A stretch of DNA of 64,000 bases from Daphnia carinata. Lineage: Eukaryota > Arthropoda > Branchiopoda > Diplostraca > Daphniidae. The stretch covers positions 2,542,001-2,606,000 of the forward strand of contig NC_081340.1 of NCBI RefSeq assembly GCF_022539665.2, given 5' to 3'. Below the pieces are notes generated by a model, which was not told where the DNA came from, did no database searches, and worked only from the letters and a program-made list of their open reading frames with translations. Below are positions 47,177-59,427 of the stretch, in pieces (the first letter of the stretch is position 1; every line of letters starts with the position of its first letter). A program made the position numbers and the translations under genes.

Positions 47177-50100
47177 AGATTTCTAGTTAATTCTCTACAA
47201 TCGAACGTAAAGTCGGGCTTTTCTAGTCGGACTTATTCGAAAATATTTTCTGCAAAAATTTACACTCATCGGAATTGGTTGAATATCACAGAATATACCC
47301 AAAGTTGAATGCTGATTCCGGGAAAATTGCAAATTTTTCATCACGGAAAATTAATGTGTAGCTACCTAAAGACATCCGCGATGTGTTGAAGCTAGGACGA
47401 ATAGTGCAAAACCAGCGAACGAAACGTAAGGCAAGCATGCATTAAACGTGTGTCCGTGAAACATGAGTGCATAGTGAGATTCCCATCAGTTGTGGTATGT
47501 AGAGGGAAAATAAAGTAGGGGAAAGGGTATAAAGGTTGCACTTATCAAACACACAAATCACAAAAAAATGGAAATAGAAAAATGCCGCTTCGGCTATACT
47601 AAACCGTACCATCTTCGTTTCTTCTTCATTCAACGGGGCGCAGATCTCGGGCGGGCAGCGGCGGCGATCTTGAAGATCCAGCGACGATCTCGATGGGCCT
47701 CTTGGTGTTGGGCCGGCCAATCTAAATACATAAAAGACAAAAAAAGCTTTTCTATGGCTATGTACTGATGAAATTGTAATAAACAGCCAACCTGTGAACG
47801 GGAAACCGAAACACTGTGGAAAAGCAGTACCCCTAACACGTTGCCAGTTCGCTGCCGACAATAGGGTCTTCGCACCGACACTTGCCAAAGTCTGAGTTTT
47901 AGAAAGTCTAGTAGTAAATGGCGAGTATAAGTGAAAACCAACTCCAATAGACTTTAGATTTGTTTTACTATGGCGAAAGTGCCAACAATAATGGCTTATG
48001 TCAAGTTAAGTCCTCAGGGTTTCCCTAAGCTGTTCAAAATGGATTTCCCACTAAACACCTTGCTTCAGTAAAAGTCTTAACCAAATCATCATTTTGAAAA
48101 ATTAAAAAAATAAGCATTTACCTTGTTGACGAACGTTTCTATCTTGCCTAACTCCTGATTCCTCCTCTTGTAGTAACATTTACATTCTTCAGACACAGAC
48201 ACATTCACCTAGCTATGTAAAAAAAAAAGTTGACAAAAAATAAACAATCATAAATTACAGAACCATGTTTTCACAAAATATGTTAAAGAAAAACCTATTT
48301 ACCTTGTTGACTAAAATAACAACAGAATAGGACTTAACATTGACTTGGGAACCTCAACCTAAAAAGTATAAATCAATATTTGTTGGCCATAACTATCCTT
48401 TAACAATTTCGTTCCTTCCTAGCCTTTTTATAAAAAAAAACATCAGCTTGTTATTGAGAATGAAATCTTGGCAGTTGCCTTGGCTCTCTCTCCTCATTGT
48501 AACTGTCAAGAAATGTAGGCTACCTATTGCAACAAAGAAAAATCCGTTAGAGGTAAAAAGTTTCAGAAATCATGAATAAATAATAATATATAAATAATAA
48601 TAACAATAAATTAAAATATTGTTACCACCAGTCTAGCAAAAAATGGTGATTGAGCAATAACTTTGAAATTTAGGAAGAGCACTCTTGTCTTACAATCTCT
48701 TCTACACATTCTGGATAAATGCCTTATGTGCATTCTGCCCTTTTGCTTTCAAAGAATAAAAACAGATCAGTAAGAAATGAACAGCAAGCAATCTATGAAA
48801 CAAGAAAACAGAAAGAAAATGAATGATACATTTAATATGAATAAAAAAAAACAAATACAAAATGTTATGTATAGCTACAGTATAATACTCTTGTACCAAG
48901 GTGTTAATAATACTTAAAGCTCGGATATATGTTACAAAAACAACAATAATCTAGTAAAATGAAAATTTGGATAACCAAGTATTGCTTTACTGATATATTA
49001 TTGTTGTATTTTTATTTATATACTGATGATTGTAACCATAAAACAATTACTCTCTGAGCTTTACTTGGTGAATTTTACCACTTTCAGATGTGTTATCTAC
49101 TACCCTTTTCAAAAGAAAAGGTAGCATAACATTGGTGATACCTATCTAGTTGATCCCGTTGATTTCGTAAGTAGCTTTGGGTATTGCAGATATTACATAT
49201 CAGTAACTGCTAAGACAAAAACCTGAAGAAAACCAAACCTTTAAGTAAAATCTATCTTAATGCTTCAAATGTGTAGCCATAGTAGCAAAATTAACAGTAT
49301 AGATTATGCAACGCAAAATTGTTTCATATACCCTTTCACAGCAAACAATTCTTCAACACTTGCAATATATCATTACTTCCCTAAGAGTTATGATCCTTTC
49401 TTTGGTATAATACGTACTACATCACTTCGATATTACCTTGTTCAAGAGACGGGAATTGGATAGGAAATCCATGATTGAATATATCATCAAAATGGCGAAT
49501 TTGAGCGGTACAGCCAGTCGGAAGTTTTACCAGTCGGAGCATTTACCATTTAGTTCAAGATCGGCCACTAGGAGTCTCTAGCTATACCGAACCTAAATTA
49601 CAAACAGGCTTCAGTCGAGGTCCGCCGGTAAAAAGAGTTAAGGAGAGCTGTCTCACCATGACTATACAGAGACCATTGTGTACAAGGAAAAAACACAGCA
49701 GTACAGTGGGAATTTTGACAAAAAATTCTGCAAAAACTGGTAGTCATTGGAGTTAGGTTTATTATCACACAATATATTAAATGCTGATTCGCGTAAAATT
49801 GTTCTTTTTTTCATTAAGCCAACCGTTTGTTAAATACACCAAATACTTGTGCTGCGTCGGGCAAGCGCTGTAGCGCACTGGCGATTTATGATGTAGCAAC
49901 CCTGTGTATTTCCAATTTTAATGATAAAAATTCGTTAATCTTATTTATTAAAAAGTGAGTCAAAGTCAAATGGCGTTCCGTATCATGCACCGAAAGGACT
50001 CTAAAGAATGACTTACCGTAAAGTCCTCTTAGTACAGGAGTGACGTATTCTTAGTATATCCTAGACATACCGTTGCCATGATGACGCAATGACAAGGAAA

Positions 50101-51180
50101 GACAAAGGTGTTGGATGTGGGCATTGAGGGTCAGTCAGAGACGTCCAGAGCGAGGCGGACAACATTACACGCAAAACAACCCTGTAGTCGGAGAAATACT
50201 ATTGAGCCAATGACCGTCTGCAAGTCCGAAATAGGCAGGGTTTCTTCACACTGTGCAGCGGTTGCACGTAAAGAGTGTACCTGCACAATGACCTTTAACG
50301 AATCGTCGCCAAGAATCCCTACAACAAGCGTCTTATAAGCTTTTGCTTAATAAGTCTGTTGCATTTATTTTCTTTTTTGAAGATAGTTGTCATAATGTGA
50401 TACGTGTGTTATAATTTTATAGCCATTAAAATGGTTCAGCAATTAGCCAAATGCTTCCAGCTCATGGTTTGTACACATACGAATGAGCAAACGCATTTGG
50501 AATGGCAACATGCTTCTTTCCCTTTTCCGAAATGTTCCAGCAAAGGCAGTCTTCTCTCCAGCGCTGGACCTTTCACAACTATCACTCTTCCGTGGACCTC
50601 GCGTCGGTAAAGCAGGAGTCTTCAGAACAATATTCCAACCAATTTTATAGATAATTCCTGTTCTACCGCTTACCATTTATTTCGGTAAATGTAATTAAAT
50701 TCTGCGCCGCCATCTAGAAACATTCCAAATTTTGGATCTCAACCAGGAAAACGGCGCATTCGTTCAGGCTATAGAAGTATGTATTTTAGAAAATAAATAA
50801 ATTAAAACTTTAAGCCGAATTTTGTTTTAACGGAAAACCCTTAAATTTGGGCTGAATGCAATGAAACCTAACCTGTTATTATCCCAATTAAACACCGATT
50901 CAGAAAAAAAAATTTATTTCATCGTCCGTAAAAGGGATTTTGAATACGGCTATAAGAGCATTGTGTTTTATTGTTATATTAAGATTTTTCGAGGGCCAAA
51001 ATTAGTAACGAAGAGTCTCCCTCATTTTTACCGGACTTCAGTTTTTCCCGTCGGTGAAACGGTTTTCAAATAAAAAAGGATCTATCGCCAGCACAAGCAC
51101 ATAGCATTTGTGAATAACCCATAAACTATAAATCCCAAACGATATTGATTACAGCCGCATGTCATTTTTTTCACGAACAG
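47177..51180. other. Repeat-rich intergenic region, no supported gene
   Basis: Four kilobases without a convincing exon chain. A GC-richer stretch around 47630-47760 is open on the minus strand but shows no recognisable domain and no phase-consistent splice partner. 50400-50690 contains short opposing open frames of equal quality, so neither is preferred. The rest is AT-rich. Confidence 0.35.
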
Positions 51181-52121
51181 ATGACGGTGATGGCAACTAA
51201 AATGCTGTGGCATACGTCCGTATTCCTGATAGGATTGTTCACTTCAATAAGCACCGTAAGCTCTTCGGGCCGTGGAGAACGACAATTTCATTCTGAAGTC
51301 CTTTGGCATTATCCTTTGATGGCACAAAATACGACGACAGTTCCAAACGACACTCAGAATGAACCCAAGCACTTTGACGGAAACAAAACTTACTTTCAAC
51401 CGGATTACGACAATGTTGGAGGTAGCTATCAAGCAGCCAATACTCGTTTTCAATTCTTCAGCTATCAAACTAGAACGCTGCAAACGCCAACGAGAGCTCT
51501 AATGGTTAACATATCAATTTTCTTTAATCTATTGAAACAGAAACATTCCCTGACTTGGCTAGATTTACGATGAATTTCTCGACACCCGCATCAAGCAAAT
51601 CATTAGGTATTGACATGAAGGTATACATATATAAATATAAAAAAATAATGACGTCTGAGTCAAATTTGACCACAGAGAAGACGACTTTGCCAAATATGAT
51701 GACGGGAACAGACACTTCGAAAAAGTCGCATATTATATTCAACGCCTACACCGAGCAGTCTATCCGGCGCAATTCCAATGTGACCTACACAAAAACGACT
51801 GCTACTGATGGTCACCAGGTGAACGGGACAAGGGGCACTTACACAGCCAAGACACCGGGATTTTATGGCTTTATCTTTCACGCGTTAACCACCGACTCGA
51901 AAAATGTGATGCCCGTCGCTGAATTGCGAGTGAACGACGTCGCAATAGCCACGGCAGCCGCGTTCAATGGTGGCACTTATAAGACTCTTACGTTGATTGC
52001 AGGTGCACAACTAAAGCAGGACGATTGCGTCTCGATTTTCGTAGCCGGTGGGCCGTTATTCGAGAACGTCAACAAACATAGCAAGCATCGGGCGTCATTC
52101 GCGGGAACACTCATGATTTAA
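51181..52121 (+). CDS. C1q-domain secreted protein, model unresolved
   Basis: A signal-peptide exon (51181-51504, hydrophobic HTSVFLIGLFTSIS) precedes a short exon 51563-51606 and a final exon from 51676 to the stop at 52121. The last part reads as a C1q/TNF-like jelly roll: HIIFNAYTEQS, then GTYTAKTPGFYGFIFHAL, AELRVNDVAIATAA, LKQDDCVSIFVAGG and the closing strand ASFAGTLMI. Such proteins are secreted trimeric binding proteins, often of immune or adhesive role. The first junction is a problem: the 58-bp intron at 51505-51562 leaves the C1q frame out of register with the signal-peptide frame by one base. A missed exon, an alternative start, or a frameshift would explain it. Confidence 0.6.
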
Positions 52122-53072
52122 AAAGCCAAATGGAATGATAGCATTCGACCATTCGTTGTATTTGCCATCTAACTGATATCAATACACGATGCTATGCTTC
52201 TTTCTTTATTGTTTTAGCTCCCTTTTTTCCAGTTGAAGCAAATGCCATTTACCACACGCAGATGAGAGAGAGCATTGGGTACATACTAGGTATTTTGGCA
52301 AACCTTACGTAAATTAACTTAAAGACAATTATCTAGAACCTATCTGAACAAGTTAGGGGGGCGTGATGGATGATGAAAGAGGGTCCTACCTTCAGGTCAT
52401 TCACTACGACTATAACAACAATACCCAAAGTCCAAACGAATTACAGGTGGCTTCCTTTCTGCTCATAAAGGCGCTTACCTGGGTATAGTTAAAAGCGTTC
52501 TCGAAGGAAACCCACTTTCACTATCTTTGCATGTTTACTTCGATCTTCATATAGCTTCCAATCAGAGTGAAGGTCGTCACACTGTTGGTTGCTATAAAAA
52601 TGCCGATATACGTCAAAGATAAGAAGTGCTTGTTTTCCTGACCTTTACCTCTATCCTTTTCTTGTACCACTTCTCGCACAGACAGAGCCAGGCAAAAACG
52701 AAACGACATGGAAACCAACTGGCAAGTTGATCGTGCATTACAACCCATCCATCACTCGTTGTCCCCCTTAACCATACAGTCGATCTCTCAAACCTTTTCG
52801 GCAAAGGTATTCTAAAAGAATTGTGAGGTTTCTCGCGTAAAAAACAAGAAAGGAAGCAGACATCAAACTCATTGGTCATTTCTATATTTCTTCGCTAAAA
52901 GCTAACTGCGGTAATTCCTCTTTTGGAATTATTTCCATTCGTGCTGGCACACTTTACAGTGTCTACGTGCAGCAAAGCCCACGTGTCGTAGGATTACGAA
53001 TGAAATAGCACGACATTGCCCGAGACAAACACCTTTTGGCTGTACGGTTTCCGCGCACACGGCATAGCCGCA

Positions 53073-54015
53073 ATGGAAACTAAACGGATATCGACGATTG
53101 TTTTGTCTTTTATTTTATTATCCTGTTGTCATCTTGTAAATTCGAACAGTAAAGCGAGCGAAATGAAGAACAATCAAACGAACAGCATCTTCTTGTTTGG
53201 CAAGACGAAGACATTCACGGGTAATTTGATTCATTCCTTTTTTTTTTTGCCTCTTTCCAATTGGGATACCTTTCGTTGCTTTTAATAAGGGCTGTTGAGC
53301 CGCAATGGAGACGGGGGATCCATGTCGAATAACTTAAATGTCACCTTCTAAATATTCAACAAGGAAACGTGCCTCGTTAAGCTCTAGACTTGTTGCGCTG
53401 GAATGTAAATAACCTTTTTGTTTTCCTTTTTGTTTCTCCTGTACGATTTCAGGAATCGATAGCAGTGTCACTGAGCTGAAAAAAGATGCCCTGTCTGCAT
53501 GGAGGACAAACGTTTACATAGGTATAATTCAACCATAATTATACTGCAAAAACTCACCAATAACAGTGGCAATTGTCATTTTTCATTCAGGTACTGTGTT
53601 TGGAACATCTTTGAAGGCCAAAGCAAATTCCAGCGAAACTTTTGACAAGAATAAGCAAGCAGATGGAATCAAGTTTAGCGCTTCGACCAACCATCGAACT
53701 GCGGAGAATTCCACTGTTAGCTATACCATCCGCAGTGTCTTTACTGTCAAAACCACTGGCGCCCACCTGTTCAATTTTAATGATGTAGGCACCGTCGGTG
53801 ATCGATATTCTGGCACGATCACTCGAGTGCTCGTTAACGGAATAACACGAGCCGTGGCGAATGATCGTCTTAGACATCAAAGGCTTTCCTATCTTCCTAT
53901 TGTGCTACTACATCTGGAGCGTGGCGATCAAGTTCATGTTTTCGTGTCTGCTCGAATTCCCGTCAACGGCACAGACGATGGTGATATTCCATTGTCTAGC
54001 ATCAATTTGTTATAG
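53073..54015 (+). CDS. C1q-like secreted protein
   Basis: Three exons, 53073-53220, 53453-53521 and 53591-54015, join in phase to 213 residues. Signal peptide residues 1-24 (STIVLSFILLSCCHLVNS). The C-terminal part has the C1q-like pattern GIKFSAS, then SVFTVKTTGAHLFNFND, TRVLVNGITRAVAND, LERGDQVHVFVSARI and the closing PLSSINLL. It resembles the neighbouring 51181-52121 gene in layout, so the two are probably old tandem paralogues. An alternative donor at the GATGGTGATA near 53980 would splice in phase into 54052-54294 instead of reaching this stop. Confidence 0.65.
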
Positions 54016-54051
54016 GGATCGTTCCTAATATAACGCCCCTGCTTGTTTCAG

Positions 54052-54620
54052 TTCAATACACTGTGATGGTTGCATCGATTCATAGGATTGTTAGACTCAC
54101 GAACAGTTGTGAAAACTTAGTCAAAGTGCATATCAAAGTAATACGTGTTGATGGCAGGGATGGTCACGTTCTTCGCTTGCTTTCTCACCAACATTTTCTT
54201 GCGGAAACTTGTTTGGATTCTAACTTGAAGAAATACGAAATTTTTTTCAAGTCCTCCTTGGAAGCCAAACAAATGAAAATCACAGAACAGCAAAGTGAGT
54301 ACCTCGCCCTTCAAGTGTTATAGAAGAAAAAAATGCATCCATTTTTTTTTTGGTTAGCTCATGTAACTAAACCAACCTGACTCTGCTTGGTCACCTCAGG
54401 TATTAGGGCACTTAAGTTTAATGCCAGTTTGGAAAATGAAATGGCTTCCTTGAGTCTGCTCATGCATTTCAACAATCAATTTTCCGACTCCGCAGCAGCT
54501 CCAGGTAGCACCGTTACCGATATGTCTATTAATGACATTGCATACGATTGCTGCAAATTCAACAAGCACTTGAAGCCACGTCCTTTCAAGAAGGAAACCA
54601 CGAGCCTTTTCAGGTCATAG
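54052..54620 (+). CDS. Two exons of an unidentified gene, or alternative 3' exons of the C1q-like gene
   Basis: 54052-54294 (acceptor TTGTTTCAG, donor GTGAGT) and 54400-54620 (acceptor CACCTCAG, ending in a stop) join in phase and encode about 154 residues, including VKVHIKVIRVDGRDGHVLRL and IRALKFNASLENEMASLSLL. I do not recognise a domain. Upstream, the only in-phase partner seen is the C1q-like gene through an alternative donor. A decayed copy of the second exon is found at about 56865-56990, carried along by the opsin duplication. Confidence 0.45.
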
Positions 54621-54967
54621 CATTAGAAGCCTTATTCGGGAACTTAATCGGGCGCATCCTTATATGAGTCTATAACCATCGAGCGAACGAACACGACTGA
54701 TTATTGCGAGTATCAGCTTGCAGGGGTTTGTTTATTATCTCTGGATAAATACGTAGTACATCAATACGACAAGTTACAGAAGGTGAACAGAGAACCAAAT
54801 GCGGATACGTTGAAAGGTAGGGCACCAAAGTTCACTTGTATGTTACGTGAACTCTAATAATGAACATCTTACGCCTATTTCTACAATCAGTGGTCTTTTA
54901 AAACGTAAAGCGAAATTCGTGGTCGATTTGCATTCGGTCGATGGGATCAATGAGACGGATGGTTATT

Positions 54968-56436
54968 TCACGTGGAAGACGCTGTGTCAGTTTTTGCTGT
55001 ACCAATTGAGTTGTTGTCGTCATTTGGGCTGCGCTTCGACTTGCGATCTTCGACGACGATACACAGCCACGGATAAAGCTCTTTGAGGCATTCACGGTAC
55101 TTTGGATGCGACAGGGCGTAAATGATGGGATTGTAAAGGGCAGATGTTTTGGCGCAAATGATAGGCAACTCGCTGATGAGCGGCGAGACGAAGGCGGAAT
55201 CGTGCCACGTACCCAACATGGCAATGGCCGTGAAAGGTGTCCAGGCAAAGATCCACAGCATAATGTTGACCACGGCGACCTTGGCAGCACGGATTTCAGC
55301 TGAAACGGCCTGGTCTTGTTCTTTGTTGCCACTTCGCAACGAAGTGACATTCATTTTCTTTGCCTGTTCACGCAGCTCTTCCTCGTGTTTGAACACTGCC
55401 TTGACTATGAAGAAATAACAGCCAATGATGACGAGGATCGGGCCTCCGTACTGGAAAAAGCATGAGGCTAAAATGTAGCTCTTATGGTTCATGGTCGTCG
55501 TGTACGAATCGAACGAACACCTGTCCAACAATCCATCAAAAACTCATTTAGTTCCTTTAGATGCCAAAGGGCGTATAACTGCATGGTCACACTTACGTGC
55601 CGAGCATTCCATCCAACGCGTAGAGACCCCATCCAACGAGTGGTGTAATAGCCCAGGCGAAAGACCAAACCCAATTGAACACAATGAGCAGTGATACTTT
55701 CGAGTAAGTCAATGGCTTGCCGCTGAATCCTTTGACGATGACGTTGTATCGATCCCAGCTAATGACTAGTTTCGATTAAAGCAATACAACAGAACAGACG
55801 TCAATTCACTAACACTGAAGAGCCATCGGTTTGATTAGACTTACTAGTTAAGGTGGTAATCTGACTGTATCCGAAAAATGCACCTGTAATTTATACGTCA
55901 CAAAGACGCAACGATTAAAAATGCATGCAGCCTGCTATAAAAGAAACATACCGCAGAAAGCGTGGATTTGACATCCCATGTAGCCGAATTGCCAAGGTCC
56001 TCCCGAGAAGAAATTGTAGACCGCCTCTGGAATGAGACTCAACATGAGCATCAGATCGGAAACTGCCAAATTGATGACGAGCATGTTGGCTGGGGTTCGC
56101 AGTGCCGTAAAATGGCTGAAGATCTTCAATACCATAATATTGCCACCTATCGCCATGCTACCTGCAATTACACATTCGAGTTGTAAGCACGATTACTATA
56201 CTTAAACAAAACAATTGCGATTAGAAAGTACCCATAACAAGATAGTAAAGACCGAAGAAATAAGCCCATATCGGATGGACGGCCTTCTGGGTTTGCCAGT
56301 GGGGATGCAATAACGGTTTGACGTAATCGGGAGCGAATTTGTAGACGGTAAACGAATCCGGAACGGTCCACGGGTCGAAAATCTGATCCTGAACGTAAGC
56401 AGCTGACATCAGCGTTTCGTTCATCTTCAAGAACAT
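54968..56436 (-). CDS. Visual r-opsin, copy 1 (long-wavelength-like)
   Basis: Five minus-strand exons: 56232-56436, 55952-56161, 55845-55883, 55597-55765 and 54968-55520, in phase, 391 residues. It has the N-glycosylation sequon NET, seven membrane helices, SWDRYNVIVKGF (the DRY motif of helix 3, Asp156), HEEELREQAKKMNVTSLRS in the third cytosolic loop as in arthropod Gq opsins, and the retinal Schiff-base lysine in CAKTSALYNPIIY (Lys332) followed by HPKYRE. The HPKYR sequence fits arthropod long-wavelength opsins better than UV or blue types, but spectral class is inferred. Its 205, 210, 39, 169 and 553 bp exons are identical in length to those of the next copy. TATA box and a Pax6-type site lie upstream. 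Confidence 0.95.
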
Positions 56437-56612
56437 GTTGTGTGATGTATAGTGATCCCGTTTCTCCCGAATTACGTCAAACCGACCAATCAGAAATCGA
56501 TGCTTTCAGGTGGGCTGGTATGTGACTATTGTTCAACGATGACACTGGTTGCCACGAACTCGTTGTTCGTCGTCGCTGGGTGGATGGTAATGACTGGTTG
56601 GTAGGCAACCCC

Positions 56613-56621
56613 CTTTATATA
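56613..56621 (-). promoter_or_regulatory. TATA box of opsin copy 1
   Basis: On the minus strand TATATAAAG lies about 180 bp before the ATG, next to a CA repeat. It is conserved in copy 2. Confidence 0.55.
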
Positions 56622-56692
56622 TGTATACACACACACACACAGCCATCCAGAGAGTAAACAGTGCCAAGCTAATGTCAAGACGAAATCTTGGC

Positions 56693-56703
56693 TAATTGGA
56701 TAG
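56693..56703 (+). promoter_or_regulatory. P3/RCSI-like site of opsin copy 1
   Basis: TAATTGGATAG is a near match to the photoreceptor core element TAATYNRATTA bound by Pax6/homeodomain factors, about 75 bp upstream of the TATA box. Inference from the motif. Confidence 0.4.
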
Positions 56704-57631
56704 TGTCGTAAACGTGCTGCAAAGGCAGCTTTGTCGGTTTTTCCTGTAGCAATTTTCTTGATACCAGCAAACCGAGTCCCTCGCCCTTCAAGTGTAATAA
56801 AGGAAAAAAATAAATCCATTTTTTTTGGTTAGCTCAAGTAACTAACCAACCTAACTCTACTTTGTCGCCTGAGGTATTAAGGTACTTAAATTCGATGCCA
56901 ATTTGAAAAATGAAATGGCTTCCTTGTGTTGTCATTGCTGAATGCTCACGCATTTCAGCAATTTTTTCCGACTCCGCAGCAGCTGCAGATAGCACCATTA
57001 CGTGTATAGTCTATTAATGACATTCTACATGATTGCTACATTTGAACATATATCGTGCCCAAATGCCTGTTTTCCGACTCAGTTTTTTATTCTCATTGAA
57101 AACAACCAGTGCGACTGGACTGCTTGTTGTATAGTTTTGAACAAAGGAAATATCATCCCAAACATTACACACCTTTTTTTTTCCAGAACACAGAGCATAT
57201 CCAATGTAGAATGAACGGTCAATAGCTGAAGTAGTTGCAATCGCATTCTTTCAAGGAAGAAACCACCCTTTTCGGATCATAGCATTATAAGCCTTACCAA
57301 GAACTTAATCCGCCGCATCCTTTCATGAGTCTATAACCATCGAGAGAACGAACACGACCGACTATTCGAGTATCAGCTTGCAAGGGTTTGTTTATTATCT
57401 GGACAAATATATAATACATCAATACAACAAGTTATAACAGGTAAACACAGGAACAATTGCGGATACGTTAAAAGGTAGGGCAGCAAAGCTCACTTGTATA
57501 TTACGTGGGCTCTAACAATGAACAGCTTACGCCTATTTCTACAATCAGTGGTCTTTTAAAACGCAAGGCGAAATTCGTGGTCGGAAATGATTTGCATGCG
57601 GTCGATGGGATCAATGAGGCGGATGGTCATT

Positions 57632-59098
57632 TCATGAGGAAGACGCTGTGTCCGTCTTTACCGTGCCAATCGAGTTGTTGTCGTCATTTGGGCTGCGCTT
57701 CGACTTGCGATCTTCGACGACGATACACAGCCACGGATAAAGCTCCTTGAGGCACTCGCGGTACTTTGGATGCGACAGGGCGTAAATGATGGGATTGTAA
57801 AGAGCCGATGTTTTGGCGCAGATGATGGGCAACTCGCTGACGAGCGGCGAGACGAAGGCGGAATCGTGCCACGTACCCAACATGGCAATGGCCGTGAAAG
57901 GTGTCCAGGCAAAGATCCACAGCATAATGTTGACTACGGCCACCTTAGCAGCACGGATTTCAGCCGAAACGGCCTGGTCTTGTTCTTTGTTGCCACTTCT
58001 CAGCGAAGTGACGTTCATTTTCTTGGCCTGTTCGCGCAGCTCTTCCTCGTGTTTGAACACTGCTTTGACAATGAAGAAATAACAGCCAACGATGACCAGA
58101 ATCGGACCTAGGTATTGGAAGAAGCAGGATGCTAAAATGTAGCTCTTGTGATTCATCGTCGTCGTGTAAGAATCAAACGAGCACCTGTCCAACATTCCAT
58201 CAAAAAACATTTAATTCCTGTAGATGCAAAACGGTATGAAGCTGTATGGTCACTTACGTGCCCAGCATGCCATCCAAAGCGTATAGACCCCATCCAACGA
58301 GTGGCGTAAGAGCCCAGGCGAAAGACCAAAGCCAATTGAATATAATGAGCAGTGATACTTTCGAGTAAGACAGTGGCTTGCCGCTGAATCCTTTGACGAT
58401 GACGTTGTATCGATCCCAGCTAATGACTAGTTTCGATTAAAGCAATACAACAGAACAGACGTCAATTCAATAACAGTAAAGAGCCATTGGTTTGATTAGA
58501 CTTACTAGTTAAGGTAGTAATCTGGCTGTATCCGAAAAATGCACCTGTAATTTATACGATACAATTATGCAACGGATTTAAATTGCGTGCAACGTCCTGT
58601 AAAAGAAACATACCGCAGAAAGCGTGGATTTGACATCCCATGTAACCGAATTGCCAAGGTCCTCCCGAGAAAAAATTGTAGACCGCCTCTGGAATGAGAC
58701 TTAACATGAGCATCAGATCGGAAACTGCCAAATTGATGACGAGCATGTTGGCTGGAGTTCGCAATGCCGTAAAATGGCTGAAGATCTTCAATACCATAAT
58801 ATTGCCACCTATCGCCATGCTACCTGTAATTACAAATTCGACTTGTGAGCACGATTACTATACTTAAACAAAACAATTGCGATTAGAAAGTACCCATAAC
58901 AAGATAGTAAAGGCCAAAGAAATAAGCCCATATCGGATGGACGGCCTTCTGGGATTGCCAGTGGGGATGCAACAACGGTTTGACGTAATCGGGAGCGAAT
59001 TTGTAGACGGTAAACGAATCCGGAACGGTCCACGGATTGAATATCTGATCTTGAACGTAAGCTCCTGGCACCAGCGTTTCGTTCATCTTCAAGAACAT
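57632..59098 (-). CDS. Visual r-opsin, copy 2 (long-wavelength-like)
   Basis: Five minus-strand exons: 58894-59098, 58614-58823, 58506-58544, 58258-58426 and 57632-58184, in phase, 391 residues. It differs from copy 1 by scattered substitutions, mainly in the N-terminal tail (MNETLVPGAYVQDQIFNPW), in the helix-5 region (QYLGP against QYGGP) and at the extreme C-terminus. All key motifs, including NET, SWDRY, the AKTSALYNPIIY lysine and HPKYRE, are kept. It is a recent tandem duplicate of copy 1, with the promoter included, so both are probably expressed in photoreceptors. Confidence 0.95.
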
Positions 59099-59274
59099 GA
59101 TGTGTGATGTATAGTGATCCTGTTTCTCCCGAATTACGTCAAACGGACCAATCAGAAATCGATGCTTTCAGGTGGGCTGGTATGTGACTCTTGTTCAACG
59201 GTGACACTGGTTGCCACGAACTCGTTGTTCGTCGTCGCTGGGTGGATGGTAATGACTGGTTGGTAGGCAACCCC

Positions 59275-59283
59275 CTTTATATA
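59275..59283 (-). promoter_or_regulatory. TATA box of opsin copy 2
   Basis: TATATAAAG on the minus strand, same position relative to the ATG as in copy 1. Confidence 0.55.
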
Positions 59284-59354
59284 TGTATACACACACACAC
59301 ACAGCCATCCAGAGAGTAAAGAGTGGCAACCCAATGTCAAGACGAAATCTTGGC

Positions 59355-59365
59355 TAATTGGATTG
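59355..59365 (+). promoter_or_regulatory. P3/RCSI-like site of opsin copy 2
   Basis: TAATTGGATTG matches ten of eleven positions of TAATYNRATTA, about 75 bp upstream of the TATA box. Closer to consensus than in copy 1. Confidence 0.45.
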
Positions 59366-59427
59366 TATCGCAAACGTGCTGCAAAGGCAGTTTTGTCGGT
59401 TTTCCCAGTAGCTATTTTCTTGATACC

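Larger units (their letters stand above)
54296..59427. repeat. Tandem duplication containing the two opsin copies
   Basis: Unit 1 (about 54296-56768) and unit 2 (about 56769-59427) share sequence from the end of the 54052-54620 gene through the opsin and its promoter. Junction words: CCTCGCCCTTCAAG at about 54302 recurs at about 56777, and TTTTCTTGATACC at about 56752 recurs at about 59415, where similarity ends. Unit 2 is longer because of an insertion at about 57010-57210. Confidence 0.8.

Noticed and set aside
47442-47947. Long minus-strand frames of 105 and 148 codons
   Set aside because: They overlap in different frames, lack conserved motifs and have no phase-consistent splice partners.
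50404-50676. Opposing open frames of 68 and 77 codons
   Set aside because: Equal quality on both strands, no domain, no splice structure.
55106-55418. Plus-strand frames across the opsin exons
   Set aside because: They are shadows of the minus-strand opsin coding sequence, and the same shadows appear in copy 2.
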